In this document: in pieces, positions 32,331-42,561 of the stretch
How positions within the stretch are numbered: position 1 is the first letter of the stretch
How the letters are laid out: each line of letters starts with the position of its first letter
DNA from: Symbiodinium natans
Lineage: Eukaryota; Sar; Dinophyceae; Suessiales; Symbiodiniaceae
NCBI GenBank assembly: GCA_905221605.1
Contig: CAJNDS010002538.1
Coordinates: 287,501 to 351,500, forward strand
Length of the DNA: 64,000 nt
Reading direction: 5' to 3'
Notes under the pieces: model-generated
The model's database searches: none
Seen by the model: the letters and a program-made list of their open reading frames with translations, nothing else
Told to the model about the DNA's origin: nothing
Position numbers and translations under genes: made by a program

Positions 32331-32634
32331 ATTAGTGGTGGTGCAGTCGTCGCAGTCCTTTACAAGACCCACACCTTGCAAGCCCTCAGTCAGATTGCAA
32401 CGCACTCGGCTTCGGGCTGAGCAAGACGTCACCTGGGCTGAAAAGCTTAGAGATTGAGGCACTGGAGGTATTCGACTCCCTCGCTAGCAGACGCAGCGGA
32501 AGGAAAGGCCTGGTAGACACTTGGAGGTTCGTGGGTATAAGTAGGGCTATACGTATAGCAGTCATGACACCAAGCCTCTCGCGCTGCACCTTAAACTTTA
32601 GAACCTAAACCTTGCCAAATCCACCCTCCCCCTG

Positions 32635-32717
32635 CTTGAAGGTTCATGGGTACTTTCAAAAGAAGGCTTACAAGTACCCTAAGTATAGTTTCCATACTTC
32701 GCATGAACCTCCAAGTA
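32635..32717. mobile_element. MITE-like element, family 2 (short copy)
   Basis: CTTGAAGGTTCATGGGTACTT pairs with GCATGAACCTCCAAG. A further isolated left end lies at 32518 and a right end (CATGAGCCTCCAAGTG) at 32812, the latter after a CCCTAAA tract, suggesting nested or split copies. Confidence 0.55.
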
Positions 32718-32939
32718 AAGCCCAAATCCTAAACCCTAAACCCTAAACCCAGAACCCTGAACCCTGAACACTAAACCCCAAACCCCAAACCCTAAACCCT
32801 AAACCCTACCCCATGAGCCTCCAAGTGTGCTACCGAGGCGTGTGCTGCAGCGGCGACGTGTCTGGGCGTCGGGCGTCGCTGCCTCCAGCTGCGGAGGCGG
32901 CCAACTGCAGGTAGCGAGGTCTCCGCGGCCTGCTTCTTT

Positions 32940-33325
32940 AGGGGTTTAGGGTTTAGGGTTTAGGGTTTAGGGTTTAGGGTTTAGGGTTTAGGGTTTAGGG
33001 TTTAGGGTTTAAGGTTTAGGGTTTAGGGTTTAGGGTTTAGGGTTTAGGGTTTAGGGTTTAGGGTTTAGGGTTTAGGGTTTAGGGTTTAGGGTTTAGGGTA
33101 GGGTTCAAGGGTTTAGGGTTTAGGTTTTAGGGTTTAGTTTAGGGTTTAGGGGTTTAGGGTTTAGGGTTTAGGGTTTAGGGTAGGGTTCAAGGGTTTAGGG
33201 TTTAGGTTTTAGGGTTTAGTTTAGGGTTTAGGGGTTTAGGGTTTAGGGTTTGGGGTTTAGGGTTTAGGGTTTAGGGTTTAGGGTTTAGGGTTTAGGGGTT
33301 TAGGGTTTAGGGTTTAGTGGTTAGA
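32940..33325 (+). repeat. Very long TTTAGGG tract with an internal duplicated block
   Basis: About 22 regular units are followed by two copies of a block starting TAGGGTTCAAGGGTTTAGGG (33097 and 33179), showing segmental duplication inside the tract. Confidence 0.95.
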
Positions 33326-33509
33326 GGTTGGGGATGATGTTTTAGGTTCCTGAACTTACTGGTTCTTGGTAGGAGGAGAATAGGACACCCTGAAACATCC
33401 CTTGAAAGAATCCAATAGGCGCGATAACACGGGCACGAGCCCCTCATTAAACGCTAAACCCTAAACCCTAAACCCCAAGCCATTCTGTATGGTCCTGGCC
33501 TGGCGCCTC

Positions 33510-33552
33510 TTTCCAGAGATCTCGGTCATCCCGCCAGTGGGCTCCATCTATC
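33510..33552 (-). CDS. Probable exon, minus strand
   Basis: Acceptor TTCCGCAG/G, fourteen full codons (IDGAHWRDDRDLWK), then a GA donor (AAA/GAGGCG). A plus-strand frame is also open. Family unknown. Confidence 0.4.
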
Positions 33553-33939
33553 CTGCGGAAGAAATAGACTTCGAGTTTTTGGTAATTTATGGGTTTTATT
33601 GGGTTTAGGGTTTGAGTTTTGGGTTTGGGGTTTTAGGTTTTGGGTCTTCCATGAAAGAAATCAGGGTAGGCATTGACGGCTTAAGGTCCTGATGACTTGA
33701 GGGCATTAGGTTTTTAGGGCTTAGCCCTAGACCCTGAACCCTAACCCTAAACCTGAAACGTTTGGGGGGCTTTGGTGAGGCAGCCGCCAAAAAATCTCCC
33801 AAAGACCTAACCCCTAAGCCCCACAACCCCCACCTGGAGTTTGGGGCCCTGGGCCCCAAACCCTAAACCCCAAAACACTAAACCCAACACCTAAACCCTA
33901 AGCCCTAAGCCCCAAACCCTAAACCCCAACCCAAGGTTT

Positions 33940-34300
33940 GGAGTGCTTGTTCTTCGCCTCAAGCAACCCCCCCTTTGGGTAGAGAGCCCCAGATGCCGGA
34001 TGCCCGCTGGCCTTCACTCTTCTTCTTCTTCCTCTTCTTCCTGTGCCGGGTTTAAGCGTTGGGGGCTTCAGCGGCGAATATACACAGCAGTTTTCGGGGC
34101 GTTCGAGTTTCGGGCTTGCGGAAAGAAGGCCCAACACAGCCTCAACTGCCCAAAGCTGCACAAAAGAATATGAGGAAAAAAACACGAAGGGCTCCCCAAA
34201 AAACGTCTCCGCCCGAAGTCGCTCTCTGCGTTGTGCTGGGGTGGCCACTTCTTCTTCTTCATGTTCTTCCCATTCTTCTTCCTGCGAGGCCAGGGCCCTA
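33940..34300. other. Tract-free island with CTTCTT runs, coding status unresolved
   Basis: Several open frames overlap on both strands; (CTT)n-like runs at 34018-34040 and 34248-34280 inflate them. No motif or splice pair is convincing. Confidence 0.25.
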
Positions 34301-34309
34301 GGTTAGGGT

Positions 34310-34410
34310 TTAGGGTTGAGGGTTGAGGGTTGAGGGTTTAGGGTTTAGGGTTTAGGGTTTAGGGTTTAGGGTTTAGGGTTTAGGGTTTAGGGTTTAGGGT
34401 TTAGGGTTTC
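34310..34410 (+). repeat. TTTAGGG array preceded by TTGAGGG units
   Basis: Three TTGAGGG units pass into about eleven TTTAGGG units. Confidence 0.9.
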
Positions 34411-34959
34411 GGTTTTAGGGGGGGCTAGGGCCCCAGGTTGGGGGAGTCCCTGGCTTCCAGGACCTAAGGGCAAAGCCCTCACCCCTGAACCCCGAGTCCC
34501 CAAAACCCTCTAAAAACTAAACCCTAAACCCTAAACCCGAAACCCTAAACCCTAAACCCTAACCCTAAACCCTAAACCCTAAACCCTCGAAGAAACTCCC
34601 CAAGAGACCCGCCGCAAGCCCTCACCCCACTTCGGCCGTGCCTCAACGGCCTCGAGGGCCTTGCAGTGCGTGGACCTCCATTTCAAGAGAAGGGGGCACC
34701 CTTACGAGGGACCTTGAGGGCTACATTGAGGGCTACTTAGGTATGTAGGAGCTGTAGCAGGCATATGGGCAAGGCATATGGAGAGGTTAGAGAGGGGTCA
34801 AAAAGAATAAGATTACGGGTCCCCTCTAGGGGTCCCTCCTTATATCCCTTCATCCATGCAGCAGGTATGTTGGGCTGTTCGGGTTCAGGGAGTTTGATGC
34901 AAGGAACTCCAAACGTGTTAAGCCCAAACTCCCTCAACCCTGTTTTGGGTTCCCGGGCT

Positions 34960-35300
34960 TTTCAGGTGGGAGAACTTCCTACACCCCCTCAAACCCTCAA
35001 ACCCTCAAACCCCGACACCCTATACACGCCCAAACCCCTAAACCCCCAAACCCCTAAACCCCTAAACCCCCTCCCCCGCAATATCCCAACTTCAAAAGGA
35101 GAAGCCCTAGGCTTACCAGGCCAGAGGGTCGAAGTCTCCAGGATGTAGCCTGGGACCCCCGCAAACCCCCATAAGATCACCACCAAACAAACAATAACAA
35201 AATAAGTTTAAGAAAACCTCAACACTTACCCCAACAAAAAGAATAGACTTGAAAAACCAAAGAGGCCCCTAAACCCTTTTCTCCATCAACGAAGTGGAGG
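34960..35300. other. Spacer with CCTCAAA/CCCCTAAA runs
   Basis: Short CAAACCCT-type repeats (34985-35070), then A-rich non-repetitive sequence; no supported gene. Confidence 0.3.
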
Positions 35301-35577
35301 TGCGAGGGGGATGGGCCCCAGAACCCCTAGTCTGGGGAATCTGAGCAGCCGACTGGAGTCGCAAGATAGCTGTGCTGAGAGATTGACCTGCCCAAACGTC
35401 TGGGCGTGGAGGGATCTTTTCAGGAGTTTAGGGGTTTAAGGTTCAGGAGTTTAGGGGTTGGGGCTTAGGGTTTAGGGCTATTGGGTTTAGGGTGTAGGGA
35501 GTTCGATGACGTTGTGTTGCTCGAGGAGAGCCGTTACTACATCACATGATAGCGGGGATGCTTAGTGTTAGAGGAAT

Positions 35578-35687
35578 GCTTAGACGATCCATGGGTACTT
35601 ATAGGGCTATAGGTACCCCGAAAACGGCTGTAAGCATAGTTACTGCACTAATGACCCTGCTTATAGCTACCCCTGAACCTTCAAGTG
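35578..35687. mobile_element. MITE-like element, family 2
   Basis: Begins near GCTTAGACGATCCATGGGTACTTATAG and ends CTATAGCTACCCCTGAACCTTCAAG-like; ends and interior are complementary. Confidence 0.5.
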
Positions 35688-35809
35688 GGGTTGATTTCGA
35701 CGCAGCTTAGTGAATTGTAGCCACGCAGGCAAGGAGATCCCGCAAGCCTGAAACCCTTGAAGCTTCGGGGTTTGAGATTTCGGGTTTCTGCAGGTTAAGA
35801 AATCCTAGA

Positions 35810-36001
35810 CCCCACACCCTAAACCCTAATCCCTAAACCCTAAACCCCAAAAAAACCTAAAGCCCTAAACCCTAAAACCCTAAAACCCGAAACCCGAAAC
35901 CCTAAACCCTAAACCCTAAACCCTAAACCCTAAACCCTAAACCCTAAACCCTAAACCCTAAACCCTAAACCCTAAACCCTAAACCCTAAACCCTAAACCC
36001 A
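35810..36001 (-). repeat. Long CCCTAAA array
   Basis: About fifteen perfect units at 35895-36000 preceded by degenerate ones. Confidence 0.95.
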
Positions 36002-36104
36002 ACACAGAGGAGCCTAAACTTCAAAAGAGCGCACCTTGGCGAAGCACGGACATGGCGACGAAAGGGGGAGTTGAAAGTGGGACCTTGGAGGCAAAATGGG
36101 TCAG

Positions 36105-36262
36105 TAGGGTTTAGGGTTTAGGGTTTAGGGGTTTAGGGGTTCAGGGGTTTAGGGGCTTAGCGGTTTAGGGGTTTAGGGGTCTAGAGGTTTAGGGGTGTAG
36201 GGGCTTAGGGGCTTAGGGGCTTCGGGGTTTAGGGGTTTAGGGGCTTAGGGGTTTAGGGGTTT
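36105..36262 (+). repeat. TTTAGGGG variant tract
   Basis: 8-mer units with TTCAGGGG, CTTAGGGG and TCTAGAGG variants. Confidence 0.85.
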
Positions 36263-36524
36263 ACCTCATTATGTGGTCCCCTACCCGCCTTAAAGGCTTC
36301 TGATGTATGGGCCCTGAATTTGTAGAGGGTATATGTGGGTGTATAAGGGGCCTCATGGGGCTTGAAAGGCTTGGTTTGGTTTCGGGCCATGGCTTTTTGG
36401 GGTTTAGGGTCATAGGGTTTAAGGTTTAAGCTTACAGGGTTGATGGGATTTAGGGTTTAGGGTTGTTGGGTTTAAGGCTTATGTGGGTCTGGTGCTTCGG
36501 GTTCTAGGGCGCACCGGCTTGGTT

Positions 36525-36645
36525 GCCGTGCCTAAAATTATGGTCCCCTTTGGGGTTGCGTTTATACGGCGGCCCGTATATAATGTCCAGGGTACCCAAA
36601 AAATGGATCACTTATTAGAGAACTCACCATATGAAGCCGCTAAAC
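36525..36645. mobile_element. MITE-like element, family 4
   Basis: Shares ATGGTCCCCTTTGGGGTTGC and ATACGGCGGCCCG with 47425-47525 and, inverted, 51345-51450. The inner CCCCTTTGGGG is a palindrome. Non-coding. Confidence 0.5.
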
Positions 36646-36731
36646 CCTCAAACCCTCAAACCCCAAGTCCTGAACCCTAAACCCTAAAACCCTAAACCCT
36701 AAACCCTAAAACCCTAACTGACGAGAGGCGG

Positions 36732-36800
36732 ATGGCAGCTTGTCGCTGTCGAGTGCCGGTCGCACGAGGTTGCTTTGAGCCGAGGTTTGGCAGCAGCGAG
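36732..36800 (-). CDS. Exon-like island, minus strand
   Basis: Minus frame includes NLVRPALDSDKLPSAS; boundaries uncertain. Confidence 0.3.
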
Positions 36801-36926
36801 GGGGGGGTCCGGAGCCCTTTTGGGGTTTAGGGTTTAGGGTTTAGGGTTTAGGGTTTAGGGTTTAGGTTTTAAGGGTTTAGGGTTTAGGGTTGTGGGTTTA
36901 AGGTTTAGGGTTTAAGGGTTTAGGGC

Positions 36927-36995
36927 TGGTTCCCGCTTATACTAACAGTCCTTGGTACATCGGGGGTACTATAATCCCTATTAAGATCCCCAAGT
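36927..36995. mobile_element. MITE-like element, family 1 (truncated)
   Basis: TTCCCGCTTATACTAACAGTCCTT pairs in part with the closing TATTAAGATCCCCAAG; shorter than other copies. Confidence 0.5.
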
Positions 36996-37028
36996 TTAGG
37001 GTTTCGGATGGAGGTCCAGCTCTGACGT

Positions 37029-37092
37029 CCTCTTTCACCCACGCCAGGAAGCCAGTAGCCAGCCTCCCCTTCAAGGAGGCTCGCGGCATGTG
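37029..37092 (-). CDS. Exon-like island, minus strand
   Basis: Minus frame reads ASLKGRLATGFLAWVKEDVR, protein-like; acceptor not certain. Confidence 0.3.
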
Positions 37093-37111
37093 GGCTTCGG
37101 ATTCTTGGGGG

Positions 37112-37270
37112 AGGTTTTAGGGTTTAGGGTTTAGGGTTTAGGATTTAGGGCTAAGGGTTTAGGGTTTAGGGTTTAGGGTTTAGGGTTTAGGGTTTAGGGT
37201 TTAGGGTTTAGGGTTTAGGGTTTAGGGTTTAGGGTTTAGGGTTTAGGGTTTAGGGTTTAGGGTTTAGGGT
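37112..37270 (+). repeat. Long TTTAGGG array
   Basis: About twenty nearly perfect units. Confidence 0.95.
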
Positions 37271-37477
37271 TGGGGCTTTTGGGGCTTCGGGGGGCTTAAG
37301 GGCTTAAGGCTTTTGCGGGTTGTTGGGCTCCCAAAGCCTCAGGGTTTCTACGGTTCCCTGTCTAAGCCAGCCCTAAGTCAGGCGAGGCCATCTAAGGAAG
37401 AACTTGAGCGGAACGAGCCGTCAGAAGCCAGAGGCCGGTTGTTGGGGTTTTAGTTTTAATGAACACGCATTAACAAC

Positions 37478-37605
37478 TACATGTACATACATACATAAAT
37501 ACCTACATACATACATACATACATACATACATACGTACGTACGCACATACATACATACATACATACGTACACACATACGTGTGTGCATACCTACGTACAT
37601 ATAGA
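37478..37605 (+). repeat. (CATA)n microsatellite with CGTA variants
   Basis: Tetranucleotide ACAT/ATAC repeats with GTAC interruptions; frames over it are artefacts. The adjoining 37636-37830 segment is open on the plus strand but has no resolved exon. Confidence 0.95.
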
Positions 37606-38223
37606 GTATATCCATATATATATATATGCCTCTCGAACCACGAGAGCTTGATAGGCTCTGCCGTTCAGATCTTGGGTTCAGAGCTTAGGATTGAAGACGG
37701 CAACACAAAAAGCGATGGCGGGACAAACCCCTGGCGGCTCTGGCTCCAGGGAGCTCGGCCTAGGGCCATTAGCGCCGAGATCTGGGGGACCAAAGGCCAC
37801 TGCACTGCGGGCTGGGCCCGCGGGGGGTGTTTAAGGATGAAGGTGTAGGGTCTTAGGTGGGTGTTGCCTCGACCCTAAACCCCTCAACCCTAAACCCTAA
37901 ACCCTAAACCCTAAACCCTCAACCCTTGGCATGGTGTTCCGTCTCCGGGGGGTGGGTCGAACGTGCTCATCAATCTTCGCATTGATCAAACGGGGGCTTT
38001 CAAAAACACGGCGTAGAAGCTGTCCGAAGCTCACGTGATGGGCCCGTTCTGATACCCCGAACTCGAAGCAATGTAAGCAGCCTGCTACAGTAGAAACCCT
38101 TACGGTAGCCCCTAGAGCCCGAAACCCTACCCCTAAACCCTCAGCCCTCAGCCCTAAACCCTACACCCTATACCCTAAAAAAAGGGAAAAAGGGCCTACT
38201 CCGGGTCCTAGGAGAACAGCCTT

Positions 38224-38284
38224 CTGGTCCCGGAGTCTCGCAACTGGACGTGCTCTTCGAATTGCCCCCGCAGGCGATCAGTGG
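38224..38284 (-). CDS. Exon-like island, minus strand
   Basis: Minus frame reads TDRLRGQFEEHVQLRDSG, charged and helix-like; a TTTAGGG tract follows on one side. Confidence 0.35.
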
Positions 38285-38289
38285 AATTT

Positions 38290-38400
38290 AGGGTTTCGGA
38301 TTTAGGGTTTAGGGTTTAGGGTTTCGGATTTAGGGTTTAGGGTTTCGGGTTTAGGGTTTAGGGTTTGGGGTTTAGGGTTTAGGGTTTAGGGTTTAGGGCT
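38290..38400 (+). repeat. TTTAGGG tract with TTTCGGA units
   Basis: Regular units with repeated TTTCGGATTTAGGG dimers. Confidence 0.85.
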
Positions 38401-38829
38401 CCAAGATTGAGGTTTGGGGTTTGGGGCTTAGGGTTCAGGGTTTGCTGTGCTCTGCCGCAGAAGCTGTGAAGGTTGGAATGCAGACTAGCTTCGAAAGCTT
38501 CGTGACGTGCGAAGAGCAGCTATGGCCCGGGACCCAAAAGAAAGACACACCAACGTGGTTTTCCAGAATCCCCCTTCTAGGGGACCTGCATACCCTAACG
38601 GAAGGATGCTCATGTTTACGTGCTTTTGTGCCCCTAAACCATGTAGGGCATCAGGGCTTTGGCGGCTTTTAGGGTTCACAGGGTTTACGCTTTAGGCTTC
38701 TCGCGCACAAGGGTGAAGAGGGTTTAAGATTTAGGGTCTAGGGTGTAGGGTTTCGGGTTTAGGGTTTAGGGTTGAGTGCTCAGACCTCAGACACCCCAAG
38801 GGCCCCTCAACCCTAAAGCCCCCGGTAGC

Positions 38830-38881
38830 CTGCGGAGCTTCGGGCGGACGTCAGCTTGCCAAGAATCGGTCATGATCTCTC
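38830..38881 (-). CDS. Probable exon, minus strand
   Basis: Acceptor GCTCAG/GA, sixteen full codons (EIMTDSWQADVRPKLR) then CGCAG/GCTACC, a GC donor. Family unknown. Confidence 0.45.
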
Positions 38882-38929
38882 CTGAGCGGCCCCCAAAGGG
38901 TTAAGGCTTAGGCTTGAAGGTTTCGGGTT

Positions 38930-39200
38930 AGGGTTTAGGGTTTAGGGTTTAGGGTTTAGGGTTTAGGGTTTAGGGTTTAGGGTTTAGGGTTTAGGGTTTA
39001 GGGTTTAGGGTTTAGGGTTTAGGGTTTAGGGTCTAGGGTCTAGGGTCTAGGGTCTAGGGTTTAGGGTTTAGGGTTTAGGGTTAGGGTTTGCGGTCTAGGG
39101 TTTAGGGTTAGGATTTGCGGTTTAGGGTTTAGGGTTTAGGGTTTGGGGTTTAGGGTTTGGGGTTTACGGTTTAGGGTTGAGGGTTGAGGGTTGAGGGTGG
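38930..39200 (+). repeat. Long TTTAGGG tract ending in TTGAGGG
   Basis: About fourteen perfect units, four GTCTAGGG units, mixed variants, then four TTGAGGG units. Confidence 0.95.
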
Positions 39201-39210
39201 ATTGTAGACC

Positions 39211-39280
39211 CTGTCTCCCGGAGCAGGCGATGGAAGGAGTACCGCCATTTTCCCAACAGAAGCGGCCGGCACCAGTCGAG
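39211..39280 (-). CDS. Exon-like island, minus strand
   Basis: Minus frame reads DWCRPLLLGKWRYSFHRLLR, aromatic- and Leu-rich and protein-like. No clear acceptor. Confidence 0.35.
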
Positions 39281-39756
39281 GACCCAAACCCTAAACCCCA
39301 AACCCTAAACGCCTACCCCAAACCCTAAACCCTAAACCCTAAATCCAAAACCCTAAAGCCGAAGCAGCGGAGCCCTTTTCGACCTTCCGGAGGCACAAGC
39401 TTTGCAGAGCGCGCTTTGCAGGGGGACAGGCTGGCGCCCCAGTTGGGTTTAGGGTTTAGGGTTTGGGTTCGAAGGGGGCCGCCCTACATTGGCCCAAAAT
39501 GGGCGCGACGTGCTGCAGGGTGCCTTCGCACCACTTAGCTGCAGCACCGTCACATTTAGAGAGAAGTGCGGCTGCAGGTGTAGCAGCATGGAGGAAGCGA
39601 CACATACATCTAGAAGCAGACCAGAAACAAATTAGCCAGCCCGCGGCCGATAAACACGCGTGGCAGACCAGCATGGGCTCACAGGCTGCATTTCTCAAGG
39701 TTTAGACGCTAGGGTCTCCGCCCCCCGGTGCACCCACCCGAGTCGGCATGATGTTG

Positions 39757-40020
39757 TGCGTCACCTGGGATCCTGCGCCGACAGCGAGACCCGGATACCG
39801 GATCAGAGGCATGCAGCACCAAAGCAAGGCGGCCAGGAAGGTGCAGACAGTGAGGAAGAGTACCGAACGCAGCAGTCGACCGGGCAGAAGAAGAGGCAGG
39901 ACGGCCTCCTCGAGAATGTTGACCACGAGCCATATCGAGACTGCCAGGACAACAAGCCCCATGGACACTAGGAGATCAAGGCACTTGTACTTGAACTGGG
40001 CCCGACACTTGTAGTTCAGG
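39757..40020 (-). CDS. Possible two-helix membrane protein segment
   Basis: A minus frame contains two strongly hydrophobic stretches, LVSMGLVVLAVSIWLVVNIL and SVLFLTVCTFLAALLWCCM, separated by a short polar loop. A GT donor (CCCAG/GTGACG) is plausible at the 3' side. This could be one exon of a membrane protein; family unknown. Confidence 0.4.
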
Positions 40021-40379
40021 TAAAACACCAACCTATGCTGAACTTGGAACCCTTGCAAAAATTAATTTCTATGCTGTTTCTTAGGAAGTATAGTACCCAA
40101 GAATGAAAAAAGTCTTACCAAGTACCCCTTCGGGCAGGCTTGCCTCCTTGTCCGGGGCGTTTCTCTCCCCAAAGCTCGGTTTAGGGTTTAGGGCCTAGGG
40201 TTTGGGGTTTAGGGTTTAGGGTCAGAGTTGGTGTTAGTCAGATGACTCAGGACACGAGGTTGGTTGCTGTGGGCGCCACTGCTCGCTTGAACACCAACCT
40301 TTTGGAATCCTCCCGAACTCACCCTAAACCCTAAACCCTAAACCCTAAAACCTAAACCCTAAACCCTAAACCGCAGGAT

Positions 40380-41330
40380 GTGTTCGTGGCAACTGCAAAC
40401 ACCAAGACGACGAGTCGAGCGTAAGGCCTGCTCAGAACTCAACTTCTTCTGGGAGGCTCTTAGTCGGGAATGAGGGAATCAGGTACCCGGCATCATCCCC
40501 TAAAGGGTGTATAGAGTGCCCTAAATCCCTCATTTCCTACCATGAACAATTTCCCCATACTCAGCACGAAAGTATGCTTCCCGTTGTTGGTCGTCCCTCC
40601 TGTCGTCCCTCCTGTCCCTGTCTCTGCCGATTGCTTCTGGCAAACTCGAAGAGTTCGACAAGGGGTACGGTTGTTGGAGTTGTTTTCTTCGTAGTTGTTT
40701 CTGGGCTTTTTTGCTGATTTTTGCTTGGCGTTTTTCTGGCGATTACGTGTGTATCTGCTGCGGCCGAGGCCTGAGGCCATGGAAGTTTTGGGAGCGGTTT
40801 CAGGTACCCACCACCTGATCCTGCTGCCAGGGCCCGCGGCGCTTCTCACACCCCCCCCCCCTCGCCAAGACCCCCTGAAGATCACCATCTTCCCCCATGC
40901 GCCTGAGAACTCTCAAGGCTTGACCGTTTTTCGCTATGACTCCTGGCTACCTCCGCTTCCCCTCCCCCACTCCCACTTCCTGCCCACGGCAACCTGTAAA
41001 GCTCATGTGGAAGTCTGTGCTGCGCGCGGACCCATGGACACCCCCCTTGGCTTCAATCATCTTTGGCTCCAAGGCTGCGTCCGTTGCCAAGTCACAGCTG
41101 TCAGAAAGAGTCCATGACAGATGGAACGAAGGGAAGTGAACAAACGAGGGAAGAGATAGCAGCTGAAGAAACTCGCACCTGTAAGGAAACTTTCATGTAC
41201 TTATGAACCTCCCACATCGATCGTACAAACAGGAAGGTCTGTTGCCTCACGAAATTCCAAAGATTTCGGATTACTTTCTGCAACCATACACCTAGCAACG
41301 AACGACAAGACGCAAAAGCAGAGTCAAAAC
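40380..41330. other. Tract-free region, no firm gene
   Basis: About 950 bp with several open frames (up to 140 codons plus, 131 codons minus). The minus frame is Lys/Asn-rich, the plus frame Pro/Leu-rich; neither has a recognisable motif or clear splicing. Confidence 0.3.
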
Positions 41331-41776
41331 CAGCAGAAAAGACCATACTCCCAAACCCTAAGCCCTGAACCCTCAACCCTCAACCCTCAACCCTAAACCC
41401 CCAATACCTAAACCTAAACCCTGGCGGCTCCTGGCGACTCAGTCGGCATCCATCAGCCATGGCTATTGGCCCTTGGCCCTTGAGGCTCTTAAATGGGCCC
41501 ACAAAGGGCCGGGAAAACCGGGGGGGAAACTGGGGTGAGAACGACCTCTTCGAGAGGCCAACAAATGTCACGGTGGCTTCACCACAGGATCTTGGGCCCA
41601 AGTGGGCTCGAGCTGCGAGGTCTAGGGCTCTTGAGGCAAGGGGGGTTCTAAGGGAGGTGTGTCACCTAAGTGCCCCCTACTACTCCCCTACTCCCTAAGG
41701 CTCCCTTAAGCTTCCCTAAGGTTCCCTAGGCGCCTACCCTAAACCCTTAGCCCTGAACCCTAAACCCTAAACCCTA

Positions 41777-41923
41777 ATTGCTTACGTTGCCACTCACGAG
41801 GGCTTGCCTCAGGGCTGCCGCTGGCCTTTTTGCAGAAGCCACCGCGGAGTAGAGCACATCACTGGGGACAGAAATCTGGAGCCTGTAATGCCATTCAGAA
41901 AAACTTCCCAAGTAGAAAAGCCC
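41777..41923 (-). repeat. Split direct repeat B2 (147 bp)
   Basis: Identical to 42104-42250. Its outer end abuts ...CCCTAAACCCTAA, so the insertion is within a telomere-like tract. Confidence 0.9.
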
Positions 41924-41939
41924 GGGTGGGCTGGGTGGG
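41924..41939 (+). other. 16-bp G-quadruplex spacer between A2 and B2
   Basis: GGGTGGGCTGGGTGGG: four G3 runs with loops of 1, 2 and 1 nt, exactly separating the internal repeats. Confidence 0.7.
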
Positions 41940-42104
41940 GGCGCTTTCGACACTCCCTGTGAGACTGCTAGCCAAAGATCTGAGAAGGCGATGGAGCCAC
42001 CAGGGCAACAGCAGAATAGCAGCTGCGCACCCTCATGGCCTGCTCACCTTCGCCTGACGTCTGGCTTTGGTGATTGACACGCTCACTCAGCAATAGCCCT
42101 TTCA
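41940..42104 (-). repeat. Split direct repeat A2 (165 bp)
   Basis: Identical to 45088-45252. Its end abuts B1 directly, reproducing the junction expected of a circular intermediate. Confidence 0.9.
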
Positions 42105-42250
42105 TTGCTTACGTTGCCACTCACGAGGGCTTGCCTCAGGGCTGCCGCTGGCCTTTTTGCAGAAGCCACCGCGGAGTAGAGCACATCACTGGGGACAGAA
42201 ATCTGGAGCCTGTAATGCCATTCAGAAAAACTTCCCAAGTAGAAAAGCCC
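42104..42250 (-). repeat. Split direct repeat B1 (147 bp)
   Basis: Identical to 41777-41923; marks the inner 3' limit of the coding body. Confidence 0.9.
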
Positions 42251-42561
42251 ATATCCCCGCACTGGTGGAGCGAAGCACCGCCGCACACATGGGAAGTGTC
42301 AGAAAAAATGAAGCCATGCAAAAGAAGCCCGACCAGGAGTGTAACAGCAGCCTGCAAATCTCAAGCAAACCACGCCTGGGAAGGCAAACGAAATCTTCAC
42401 GATTGGAGCCGATCGTGGAGGCCCTCGTCCTCAGGAACAGCAAACAGCCTCTCCAGCAGCTGCCCGAAGGCCATTGTAGCGCAGCATCGCCACAAAGACA
42501 CAGAAACATGCCCGGTACCCGAGGCTAGAGCGCCGGTGGCATCTACACTTGAATTCGAAGC

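Noticed and set aside
37421-37615. Met/Tyr-rich ORF
   Set aside because: Translation of the CATA microsatellite.
37640-37700. tRNA gene near a GGTTCAGAGC sequence
   Set aside because: No acceptor or anticodon stems can be formed around it.
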